Source: Lachnospiraceae bacterium
GTDB lineage: Bacteria; Bacillota; Clostridia; Lachnospirales; Lachnospiraceae
NCBI GenBank assembly: GCA_024697065.1
Contig: JAILGE010000006.1
Coordinates: 1 to 64,000 of the forward strand
Length of the DNA: 64,000 nt
Direction: 5' to 3'
This document shows, piece after piece, positions 43,308 to 51,448 of the stretch (position 1 is its first letter; the number at the start of each line of letters is the position of its first letter). The position numbers and the translations under genes were made by a program. A model generated the notes under the pieces. The model did no database searches and had not been told where the DNA came from. It saw only the letters and a list, made by a program, of their open reading frames with translations.

Positions 43308-44990
43308 GTGGCTGTTACCGGTTTAAATCCCCAGATACTCTCGCAGATGTTTCTTGCGGGGGCGAAGAATCTTGAGGCAAAAAAAGATCATATCAATGAA
43401 TTGAACGTATTTCCGGTTCCCGATGGTGACACAGGTACCAATATGACCCTTACCGTTATGTCGGCGGCAAAGGAAGTAAATGCACTTGAAGATCCTACGA
43501 TGGAGACCTTTTGCAAGGCTGTATCCTCCGGATCATTAAGAGGAGCAAGAGGTAATTCCGGCGTTATCTTAAGCCAGCTTTTCAGAGGCTTTACCAAGGT
43601 TATAAAGACCTATGATGAAATAGATATCGCAGTTATATCGGCAGGCTGCGACAAGGCTGTGGAGTCTGCATATAAGGCTGTTATGCAGCCAAAGGAAGGT
43701 ACGATACTCACAGTTGCCAAGGCGATCTCCGAGAAGACCAATGAGATCTTCGAGCGCGGTGAACAGGATGTGGAGGTACTGCTTAAGGAAGTTATCGCTC
43801 ACGCAAAGGAAACACTTGATCATACTCCCGAGCTTTTGCCTGTTCTCAAGGAAGCGGGGGTCGTGGATTCAGGTGGTGCGGGACTCGTAGCGGTTCTCGA
43901 AGGTTTCTATGACGGGCTCCTTGGCAAGGGCATAGCTTTTTCAATGGATGATGAGACTAATGAGGCAGCCGGTGAGACCCGCAGATTTGAGGAAGAGAAG
44001 AAGAAAGAACCCAGGTTTAAGTATCTCTATCATACTTCAGTGGCTCTTGTACTTGAAAAAGGTGTACGTACTCCGGATGAACATGAAGTTCTTAAGTTCC
44101 TTTCCGATATCGGAGAAGATGCTGCGATCACTATTGAAGGCAGCATAGTCAATATCACGGTAAATACAAATGATCCGGGATTTGTTCTTCAGAAAGCTCT
44201 TAAATTCGGTGAGCTGATAGATGTAGTTGTAAAGAACAGAAAGAACCCCGAGCCTGTTAAGGCCGCTGCGGAAAGCGCGAAGACAAGTGCACCTGTGCCT
44301 GAGGTTCAGGAAAAGGAAGAACAGCTTCCTCCCAAGGATTGCGGCTTCGTAGCAGTTTCTGCAGGTGACGGACTCGCAGGTATCTTTACGAATCTCGGAG
44401 TTGATGTGGTCATCTCCGGCGGACAGACCATGAATCCCAGTACGGATGACATCCTTAAGGCTGTTGAACGTGTTAATGCTCCCGTGGTATTCGTATTCCC
44501 TAACAATAAGAATATAATCATGGCGGCAAATCAGGCTCGTGACCTTTCCGATAAAAAGGTTATCGTTGTTCCTACAAAGACTGTTACTCAGGGTATCACG
44601 GCGATGATCTCATATGTGAGCGGTGCCACTCCCGAAGAGAATGAACAGACAATGCTTGCTGATATCGCAAATGTTAAGACCGGTCAGATCACTTATGCCG
44701 TAAGGGATACATCAATTGACGGAATAGAGATCCACTCCGGTGACTATATGGGAATCGGTGATAAGGGCATTCTCTCCGAGGGCAAAGATATAAAAGAAGT
44801 CATGAAGGAAATGATGAGCAGGATGACCGATAACAGCTGCGAAGTGATCAGTATCTACTACGGTCAGGATGTTAAGGAATCAGAGGCTGAGGAGATGAAG
44901 AATGCGGTTGCGGAACAGTTCCCTGATGTGGATGTGGAACTTGAATGCGGCGGACAGCCTGTTTACTACTATATCGTTTCAGCTGAGTGA
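43308..44990 (+). CDS. fakA: Fatty acid kinase catalytic protein FakA (YloV, DAK2 family)
   Basis: A 560-residue kinase. The N-terminal DhaK-L-like domain (about 10-200) binds ATP and Mg2+ with NVFPVPDGDTGTNM and GARGNSGVILSQ. The central region and C-terminal DegV-like domain bind FakB. With a DegV/FakB protein, such as that at 37765, it phosphorylates exogenous fatty acids. The start is GTG with AAGGAGG upstream. A 16-base gap separates it from the Asp23-like gene. Confidence 0.92.
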   Translation: MAVTGLNPQILSQMFLAGAKNLEAKKDHINELNVFPVPDGDTGTNMTLTVMSAAKEVNALEDPTMETFCKAVSSGSLRGARGNSGVILSQLFRGFTKVIKTYDEIDIAVISAGCDKAVESAYKAVMQPKEGTILTVAKAISEKTNEIFERGEQDVEVLLKEVIAHAKETLDHTPELLPVLKEAGVVDSGGAGLVAVLEGFYDGLLGKGIAFSMDDETNEAAGETRRFEEEKKKEPRFKYLYHTSVALVLEKGVRTPDEHEVLKFLSDIGEDAAITIEGSIVNITVNTNDPGFVLQKALKFGELIDVVVKNRKNPEPVKAAAESAKTSAPVPEVQEKEEQLPPKDCGFVAVSAGDGLAGIFTNLGVDVVISGGQTMNPSTDDILKAVERVNAPVVFVFPNNKNIIMAANQARDLSDKKVIVVPTKTVTQGITAMISYVSGATPEENEQTMLADIANVKTGQITYAVRDTSIDGIEIHSGDYMGIGDKGILSEGKDIKEVMKEMMSRMTDNSCEVISIYYGQDVKESEAEEMKNAVAEQFPDVDVELECGGQPVYYYIVSAE

Positions 44991-45018
44991 TATAGAGATA
45001 TAGATCAAAAACTGTCGG

Positions 45019-45054
45019 TCCTGCGGTATTGGTAAATATACCGCAGGATTTTTT
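45019..45054 (+). terminator. Rho-independent terminator
   Basis: TCCTGCGGTAT and ATACCGCAGGA form an 11-bp stem with T-run, ending fakA. Confidence 0.92.
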
Positions 45055-45068
45055 ATTTCGGGAAGTGT

Positions 45069-45074
45069 TATAAT
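45069..45074 (+). promoter_or_regulatory. -10 box directly before recG
   Basis: TATAAT ends seven bases before the recG ATG at 45081, so transcription should begin at or next to the start codon. No good -35 and no ribosome site are seen. Confidence 0.5.
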
Positions 45075-45080
45075 AGCGCT

Positions 45081-47207
45081 ATGGCTTTAAGAGATCTGAT
45101 AACGTCAATAAAGGGTGTGGGTCCTAAGACCGCAGAGGCTTTCGAACTTGCGGGTATAAGGACTGTCAATGATCTTCTTCATTATTTTCCGAGAAATTAT
45201 ATATCGGTTCCGGACATTTCTCCCATAGGAGATCTGTCTCACGACGGACGAGTGGTGATAAAGGGAACTATACGCGGCGGATGCAGCATTTTTTCAAACC
45301 ACGGTAAGACTATATTGTCTTTTGAAGTGGCGGATGTAAGCGGAAGTATCAGAGCGTATGTTTTTGGAATGCCATATCTGAGAAAGAATTTCTATCAGGG
45401 CAGGAAGCTTATCCTTTCGGGAAATGTGACGCACAAGGGCGGAAAGCCTATGATCAGCCAGCCAAAGATCCTGTCCGAAGATGAATATGAAAAGATGCGT
45501 GGGACCATGATCCCTGTTTATCCTGTCGGTAGCAGACTTACGGGAAATACGGTATCCAAAGCCGTGAGTGCGGTGATAGGAGATGCGGATGAGATCAGGG
45601 AATATCTTCCGGAGGATATAGTAGAACGCGAAGGTCTGTCAGCTATATCAGAAGCCATAAAAAAGATGCATTTTCCGACAACAATGGAGGATGTATATGC
45701 TGCCAGAAAAAGGCTGGCTTTTGATGAATTCTTCCTGTTTTTGGCGAAGATGAAGCTGCTTAAAAAAGGCCCGGAAAAGATAAAGAGTTCTTATGTGATA
45801 CAGGATAATGGTGAGGTAGAAGAAAAGCTTTTATCAAGGCTTCCCTATGAGCTTACAGGAGCGCAAAGGCGTGCCGTAGAGGATATCTTACGTGATATGG
45901 GAAGCGGCTTTGCCGCAAACAGACTGGTGCAGGGAGATGTGGGAAGCGGAAAGACCATAGTGGCTCTCGCGGCAGCGTATCTTGCAACAAAAGCAGGATA
46001 TCAGGCGGTGATCATGGCACCTACGGAAGTGCTCGCCGCACAGCATTACAAAGATGCGTTATTCATGAAAGAGAAGTATGGGCTGGAGTGGAATCCGGGA
46101 TTATTATCGGGATCGTTAAAGGCGTCAGAGAAGAAGTCGTGCAAGACAAAGATCTCTTCCGGTGAGATCGATCTGGTGATAGGAACCCATGCGCTTCTTG
46201 AAGATGATGTCATATTCAATGATCTTGCATTGGTCGTTACCGATGAACAGCACCGGTTCGGAGTAAGACAGCGCATGACCATCATGGAGAAGGGGGCGGT
46301 GCCCCATACCGTGGTAATGAGTGCTACTCCCATACCGAGGACTCTGGGACTTATTTTATACGGAGACATGGACGTTTCAGTTATAGATGAGATGCCCGCC
46401 AGACGCCTGGAGAAGAAAAATGCGGTAGTGGATAACGGATATCGTGAGAAGATCTATCAGATGATCGTAAAGCATGTCCGGGACGGAGAGCAGATATATA
46501 TAATATGTCCCATGGTCGAGAGTGCAGATGCGGCTGAGTTCGGACTGGATGAAGGTAATGAAGAAGATGCCGGTGACAGCGCTGAATCGCAGGCTCTTGC
46601 CAATGTTAAAGACTATACAGAGAAGCTGAGGGGTATACTTCCTGCGGACGTTCGTATCGACTCGCTTCACGGGAGGATGAAACCCAAGGAGAAGAATGAT
46701 GTGATGGCGAAATTCGCAGCACACGAGACAGATGTACTGGTGTCCACCACTGTTGTGGAAGTAGGCGTGAATGTTCCGAATGCAACTGTCATGGTGGTGG
46801 AAAATGCAGAGCGCTTTGGGTTGTCGCAGCTTCATCAGTTGCGGGGCCGCGTGGGCAGAGGCGATAAGCAGTCCTATTGTATATTTGTTGCGGGAAGCGG
46901 AGACAAGGAAATAGGAAAGCGTACCAAAGAGCGACTGGAAATATTGAAAAAAACAAATGACGGCTTTAAGATCGCCGAGGAAGATCTGAAACAAAGAGGA
47001 CCGGGAGATTTTTTCGGGCTCAGACAATCGGGTCTGCCTTATTTTAAGATCGCGGATATCTATACGGATGCGGAACTTTTGAAAAGGACAGGATCCATAC
47101 TGGAACAGATACTTGCGGGATCAGAGGATTCGCTGGATCGTCTGAAGGAAGCATTGAGGGTAAAAGAGAACCTGAGCTACGTGGATTTCCACGGAATATG
47201 TCTGTAA
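45081..47207 (+). CDS. recG: ATP-dependent DNA helicase RecG
   Basis: A 708-residue RecG, which remodels stalled replication forks and branched DNA. The N-terminal wedge region starts LITSIKGVGPKTAEAFELAG. The helicase core has QGDVGSGKT (Walker A), the DEQH box (TDEQHRFG), MSATPIPRT and, near the C-terminus, QLRGRVGRG. A 30-residue acidic stretch (about 490-520) lies between the helicase motifs. The ATG lacks a ribosome site and lies at the likely transcription start. The usual start context is confirmed by the family N-terminus. Confidence 0.95.
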   Translation: MALRDLITSIKGVGPKTAEAFELAGIRTVNDLLHYFPRNYISVPDISPIGDLSHDGRVVIKGTIRGGCSIFSNHGKTILSFEVADVSGSIRAYVFGMPYLRKNFYQGRKLILSGNVTHKGGKPMISQPKILSEDEYEKMRGTMIPVYPVGSRLTGNTVSKAVSAVIGDADEIREYLPEDIVEREGLSAISEAIKKMHFPTTMEDVYAARKRLAFDEFFLFLAKMKLLKKGPEKIKSSYVIQDNGEVEEKLLSRLPYELTGAQRRAVEDILRDMGSGFAANRLVQGDVGSGKTIVALAAAYLATKAGYQAVIMAPTEVLAAQHYKDALFMKEKYGLEWNPGLLSGSLKASEKKSCKTKISSGEIDLVIGTHALLEDDVIFNDLALVVTDEQHRFGVRQRMTIMEKGAVPHTVVMSATPIPRTLGLILYGDMDVSVIDEMPARRLEKKNAVVDNGYREKIYQMIVKHVRDGEQIYIICPMVESADAAEFGLDEGNEEDAGDSAESQALANVKDYTEKLRGILPADVRIDSLHGRMKPKEKNDVMAKFAAHETDVLVSTTVVEVGVNVPNATVMVVENAERFGLSQLHQLRGRVGRGDKQSYCIFVAGSGDKEIGKRTKERLEILKKTNDGFKIAEEDLKQRGPGDFFGLRQSGLPYFKIADIYTDAELLKRTGSILEQILAGSEDSLDRLKEALRVKENLSYVDFHGICL

Positions 47208-47278
47208 AATAATACTTGTGTGCAAATCATTTAAATATATATGTTTTTGCAGAAAGTGATTCGAGACGGAGAAATAAA

Positions 47279-48889
47279 ATGGCTGGAAAGAACAAACTAA
47301 ATCCCATAATCAAATGTGACTATCCGGATGTGGATGTCATAAGAGTGAATGATACTTATTATATGATCAGTACGACAATGTATTTCATGCCCGGAGCAGA
47401 GATACTCAGATCCTATGATCTGCTTCACTGGGAGCATGCGGCATATGTCTATGACAGACTTGATTCCACTCCCGGACAGTGTCTTGAGGGAGAGGAGAAT
47501 ATCTACGGAAGCGGTATGTGGGCTGCAAGTTTAAGATATAACAGGGGAACCTATTATGTCTGCTTTGTCTGCAATGATACGGGAAAGACATATCTGTACA
47601 GGTCAGAGAGTATAAGCGGACCGTGGATCAAGTCAAATATCAAAGGCTTCTTCCATGACTGCTCACTGCTTTTTGATGATGACGGAAAGGTATATATCGC
47701 ATACGGAAACAGAAATGTCTACGTGGCCGAACTGAATGAAGATCTGACTGCAACTGTGGATGCGGATGATGAGAGTAAGTACGATCCGGAGGATAAAAGC
47801 TGCAGTTACGGTAAGCTTGTGGTAAAGGATGATGATGATGCAACCCTTGGATATGAAGGTTCTCATTTTTATAAGATAAACGGAAGATACTATCTTTTCT
47901 TTATCCATATGCCAAAGTCGACCGGAAAAAGAACGGAAAGCTGCTTTGTATCCGAGTCCCCCATGGGAGAATACAAAGGCGGGGATGTATGTGATGATGA
48001 TATGGGATTCCATAACAGCGGTGCAGCTCAGGGAGGGATAGTCAGTACGCCCTCGGGCAAATGGTATGCGATACTTTTCCAGGACAGCGGATCCGTAGGA
48101 AGGCTTCCGGTGCTGATCCCTGTTTCATGGGAAAACGAAATGCCTGTATTCGGAGATAAGGGAAAGATACCGGATTCATTTGAGATCGAGGATCTTAAGC
48201 CCGGCTATGGATATACGCCATTAACCGGAAGTGATGATTTTAAAAATGATACAAACGATATTGAAAAGTCGGGGAGCTTTGGTTTCTTAAGCAGATGGCA
48301 GTTCTCCCATGAGCCGGACCTCGGGCTGATAAAGCATGATGAAAAAAACGGAACTGTAACTGTAACGACAGGGAAGATAGCGAATAACCTCGTACAGGCT
48401 AAAAATGTTCTTACCCAGAGAACCCATAAGCCGGATTGCTGTGCAGAGATCACTGTGGACGGATCGATGCTCAAGGACGGAGATTATGCAGGACTTTGCC
48501 TGCTGCAAAGTTCATATGGGTTTATATCTCTTACAAAGAGAGAAGGAAAGATTTATATTGTGACAAAGAAGCGCTTTATTGATAACGGCTCCTTCTGGGG
48601 TGAGCGTAATGATAAGGATCCGGGGGAGGAGACTGCGCAGATTTCGACGGAAGGGTTTTCAGACGTATCAAAGATAACTTTCGGATGCGAAGCGGATTTT
48701 GAAGATATGAAGGATGTTGCTGCCTTTTATTATTACGACAGCGAGGGTAAGAAGATATATGCAGGGGGCGAAGTAAAGCTTAAATTCCTCCTGGATCATT
48801 TCACGGGAGCGCGTTTCGGGCTGTTCGTTTATTCCACAAAAGAGACGGGCGGAAGTGCGGAATTTTCTGATTTCAGAATGTTAAGATAA
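47279..48889 (+). CDS. Glycoside hydrolase family 43 (xylosidase/arabinofuranosidase type)
   Basis: A 536-residue cytoplasmic enzyme. The five-bladed propeller (about 8-330) carries the expected base Asp in DYPDVDVIR (about residue 17), a second acidic residue in HDCSLLFDDDGKVYIAYG, and the acid Glu in YEGSHFYKINGRYYLFF. A C-terminal concanavalin-like domain (about 345-536) is typical of beta-xylosidases. No signal peptide, so it cuts imported xylo- or arabino-oligosaccharides. The ATG at 47279 has ACGGAG upstream. Confidence 0.88.
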   Translation: MAGKNKLNPIIKCDYPDVDVIRVNDTYYMISTTMYFMPGAEILRSYDLLHWEHAAYVYDRLDSTPGQCLEGEENIYGSGMWAASLRYNRGTYYVCFVCNDTGKTYLYRSESISGPWIKSNIKGFFHDCSLLFDDDGKVYIAYGNRNVYVAELNEDLTATVDADDESKYDPEDKSCSYGKLVVKDDDDATLGYEGSHFYKINGRYYLFFIHMPKSTGKRTESCFVSESPMGEYKGGDVCDDDMGFHNSGAAQGGIVSTPSGKWYAILFQDSGSVGRLPVLIPVSWENEMPVFGDKGKIPDSFEIEDLKPGYGYTPLTGSDDFKNDTNDIEKSGSFGFLSRWQFSHEPDLGLIKHDEKNGTVTVTTGKIANNLVQAKNVLTQRTHKPDCCAEITVDGSMLKDGDYAGLCLLQSSYGFISLTKREGKIYIVTKKRFIDNGSFWGERNDKDPGEETAQISTEGFSDVSKITFGCEADFEDMKDVAAFYYYDSEGKKIYAGGEVKLKFLLDHFTGARFGLFVYSTKETGGSAEFSDFRMLR

Positions 48890-48967
48890 AGTTGTGGACT
48901 GATTTGTACGATATATGAACTGATGCTATAATTTCATGATAAAAAAATATTTTCTGGAGGAATGACA

Positions 48968-49237
48968 ATGGGAATAATAGGTAAACTCATAGGTGACGTT
49001 TTCGGTTTTATATTATCACTTGTGATCGGAGGTGTTTCGGGCTGGATCGCAGGAAGGATAATGAAGAGTGAGCACGGATGGCTGGTAAATATCCTGCTCG
49101 GTGTAGTGGGTGGTGCAGTTGCCAGTGCTCTTTTCGGATTGATCGGTATCAATTTCGGTAATATCATCGGATATATCATATGTGGTGTTTGCGGAGCCTG
49201 TCTGCTGATAACCATTGTCAGACTGATCAAGAAATAA
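48968..49237 (+). CDS. GlsB/YeaQ/YmgE-family small membrane protein
   Basis: An 89-residue protein with three membrane segments and the motif GGVSGWIAGRIMK and LVNILLGVVGGAVASALFG. The family is linked to stress responses. The ATG at 48968 is 7 bases after GGAGG; the ATG at 48962 would be too close. Confidence 0.88.
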   Translation: MGIIGKLIGDVFGFILSLVIGGVSGWIAGRIMKSEHGWLVNILLGVVGGAVASALFGLIGINFGNIIGYIICGVCGACLLITIVRLIKK

Positions 49238-49262
49238 ATATTTTTGGATAAATAATAATCAT

Positions 49263-49317
49263 ATCCCGCATGAAAAGGTGTTAAGGCTTGTGCCGTCGCC
49301 TTTGATGCGGGATTTTT
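49263..49317 (+). terminator. Rho-independent terminator
   Basis: ATCCCGCAT and ATGCGGGAT pair, with inner AAAGG/CCTTT, followed by T-run. Confidence 0.8.
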
Positions 49318-49350
49318 ATATAACAGGATCGTTTGTTTACTTACTGTGTC

Positions 49351-49379
49351 TTGACAGATGTAAGCGCTTACATTAGAAT
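49351..49379 (+). promoter_or_regulatory. kdgK promoter
   Basis: TTGACA (49351-49356), 17 bases, TAGAAT (49374-49379). Confidence 0.85.
49359..49372. promoter_or_regulatory. CcpA cre / LacI-type operator in the kdgK promoter
   Basis: TGTAAGCGCTTACA is a perfect 14-bp palindrome and a full match to the cre consensus TGWAARCGYTWWCA. It sits exactly between the -35 and -10 boxes, so binding would block transcription. CcpA or a dedicated LacI-type regulator (KdgR-like) could bind it. Confidence 0.88.
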
Positions 49380-49416
49380 CTGAAATGTAAGAAGAAATAT
49401 AAGGAGGCTGTTCTTT

Positions 49417-50514
49417 ATGGATCTTAAACTTAAGAAAGCAGAAGAATGTACATATGATGCGGTATCACTCGGAGAAGTCATGCTCCGTCTCGATCCCGGT
49501 GAGGGAAGGATACGTACCGCAAGATCTTTCAGAGCATGGGAAGGCGGCGGAGAATACAATGTTGTAAGAGGTCTTCGCAGATGCTTTGGGATGAAGACCG
49601 CAGTTATCACGGCATTTGCAGATAATGAAGTCGGAAAGCTCATGGAGGATTTCATACTGCAGGGTGGTGTAGACACATCCCTGATCAAATGGATGAAGAC
49701 CGACGGTATAGGCAGAGTTTGCAGAAACGGGCTGAACTTTACAGAGAGGGGCTTCGGCATCAGAGGCGCTGTAGGATGTTCAGACAGAGCAAATACCGCT
49801 ATCTCAAAAGCTACTCCGGCAGATTTTGATTTTGATCATATTTTCGGAGATCTTGGAGTAAGATGGCTCCATACAGGCGGAATCTATGCGGCTCTTTCCG
49901 AGCGGTCATCCGAGACTGTTATCGAAGCTATCAAGACCGCTAAGAAGTACGGAACAGTGATCTCCTATGATCTTAATTACAGACCTTCCATGTGGAGCGC
50001 CATCGGCGGCAAGGAAAAGGCACAGGAAGTTAACAAAGAGATCGCAAAGTATGTCGATGTTATGATCGGTAATGAAGAGGACTTCACTGCATGCCTCGGA
50101 TTCGAAGTCGAGGGTAATGATGAGGATCTTAAGACTCTCAATCTTGACGGATACAAGAAGATGATCAATAAAGCTGCAGAGACATATCCCAACTTCAAGG
50201 TTGTGGCTACCACACTTCGTACTGTTAAGACTGCGACGGTTAATGACTGGAGCGCTATCTGCTGGGCAGACGGAGAAATCTATAAGGCTAAGGATTATAA
50301 CGGCCTGGAGATAATGGACAGAGTAGGCGGCGGAGATTCCTTCGCAAGCGGACTCGTATTCGGACTTATGGAGACAGGTGATCCCGAGCAGGCAGTTAAC
50401 TACGGCGCGGCACACGGAGCACTTGCAATGACAACACCCGGTGATACCACCATGGCTTCAAGAAGCGAAGTAGAAGCTATAATGGGCGGCGCCGGAGCAA
50501 GAGTAAAGAGATAA
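49417..50514 (+). CDS. kdgK: PfkB-family sugar kinase, probable 2-keto-3-deoxygluconate kinase
   Basis: A 365-residue kinase with PfkB signatures: GEVMLRLDPGEGRIRTARSF near the N-terminus and DRVGGGDSFASGL (about 302-314), which holds the catalytic Asp. Pairing with the KDPG aldolase gene 14 bases downstream indicates that it makes 2-keto-3-deoxy-6-phosphogluconate from pectin- or uronate-derived KDG. AAGGAGG lies upstream. Confidence 0.88.
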   Translation: MDLKLKKAEECTYDAVSLGEVMLRLDPGEGRIRTARSFRAWEGGGEYNVVRGLRRCFGMKTAVITAFADNEVGKLMEDFILQGGVDTSLIKWMKTDGIGRVCRNGLNFTERGFGIRGAVGCSDRANTAISKATPADFDFDHIFGDLGVRWLHTGGIYAALSERSSETVIEAIKTAKKYGTVISYDLNYRPSMWSAIGGKEKAQEVNKEIAKYVDVMIGNEEDFTACLGFEVEGNDEDLKTLNLDGYKKMINKAAETYPNFKVVATTLRTVKTATVNDWSAICWADGEIYKAKDYNGLEIMDRVGGGDSFASGLVFGLMETGDPEQAVNYGAAHGALAMTTPGDTTMASRSEVEAIMGGAGARVKR

Positions 50515-50528
50515 ACGGAGCGTATATC

Positions 50529-51182
50529 ATGAATTCTGAAAAGACTAAAAAAGTATTGGAACAGTTTTCTGAAGTCGGGATCATCCCGGTAGTTGTATTA
50601 AATGATACAAAGGATGCACTTCCACTGGGTAATGCACTTATGAAGGGCGGATTACCTGCAGCTGAGGTTACATTCAGAACGGATGCTGCCGAAGAATCCA
50701 TAAGGATCCTGAGCGAGAATTTTCCCGATATGCTGGTAGGTGCGGGAACAGTGCTTACGACAGAGCAGGTTGACCGTGCGGTGGCAGCAGGTGCGAAATT
50801 CATTGTGTCTCCGGGACTTGATGAGAAGATAGTAAATTACTGCCTTGAAAAGGACATCCCTGTGTGTCCCGGTGTTCAGACACCTACCGAGATCACTAAG
50901 GCTGTTTCACTGGGTCTTGATCATGTGAAATTCTTCCCCGCAGAGCCCGCGGGCGGACTCAAGATGATCTCTGCCGTAGGAGCTGCTTTCCCTAATGTGA
51001 AGTTCATGCCTACAGGCGGAATCAATTCAACGAACGTTAAGGAGTATCTCCCAAGCTCCAAGATCTTCTGCTGCGGCGGAAGCTGGATGGTCAAGGGCGA
51101 TATGATCAAGGCAGGTGATTTTGAGACTATCGAGAAGCTCACTGCAGAGGCTGCAGGCATTGTGAAGGAATTCAGGAAGTAA
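50529..51182 (+). CDS. kdgA: KDPG (2-keto-3-deoxy-6-phosphogluconate) aldolase
   Basis: A 217-residue class I aldolase that splits KDPG to pyruvate and glyceraldehyde 3-phosphate. Motifs: GLPAAEVTFRTDAA with catalytic Glu, VGAGTV, and VKFFPAE with the Schiff-base Lys, then MPTGGIN. Together with kdgK it forms the lower Entner-Doudoroff/uronate route. Confidence 0.93.
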   Translation: MNSEKTKKVLEQFSEVGIIPVVVLNDTKDALPLGNALMKGGLPAAEVTFRTDAAEESIRILSENFPDMLVGAGTVLTTEQVDRAVAAGAKFIVSPGLDEKIVNYCLEKDIPVCPGVQTPTEITKAVSLGLDHVKFFPAEPAGGLKMISAVGAAFPNVKFMPTGGINSTNVKEYLPSSKIFCCGGSWMVKGDMIKAGDFETIEKLTAEAAGIVKEFRK

Positions 51183-51310
51183 AACAATGCGAATTGTACA
51201 GTGTCTGTAGTTGTGATATATTTCTCTCGTGTTACTTGACGATGTTCAGGAGAAGACTCACAATGTTTACAGAACAGTAAGTAATCGTTTTATAATGTTT
51301 TGTTGATCTA

Positions 51311-51354
51311 ATACCGGGAAGATAAGAGCTTCTTATCTTTTCGGTATTTTTTTG
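51311..51354 (+). terminator. Terminator of kdgKA
   Basis: A 17-bp stem (51311-51327 with 51331-51347, two G-T pairs) with a three-base loop and T-run. Confidence 0.9.
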
Positions 51355-51358
51355 CTGA

Positions 51359-51388
51359 AAGCATCGTTAGTGATAACGGTGCTTTTTT
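51359..51388 (+). terminator. Second tandem terminator
   Basis: AAGCATCGTTA-gtga-TAACGGTGCTT with T-run. It lies right behind the first terminator, and its tail touches the TATAAT of the next gene. Confidence 0.85.
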
Positions 51389-51390
51389 GG

Positions 51391-51396
51391 TATAAT
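51391..51396 (+). promoter_or_regulatory. -10 box of the large GGDEF/EAL gene
   Basis: TATAAT two bases after the terminator's T-run. The -35 region would lie inside the terminator hairpin; no clear -35 is seen. Confidence 0.5.
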
Positions 51397-51448
51397 ATCA
51401 TTGTGCTTATCATTTTTGAAAAATGATGGGAAATGGGGGGGTTGCACA

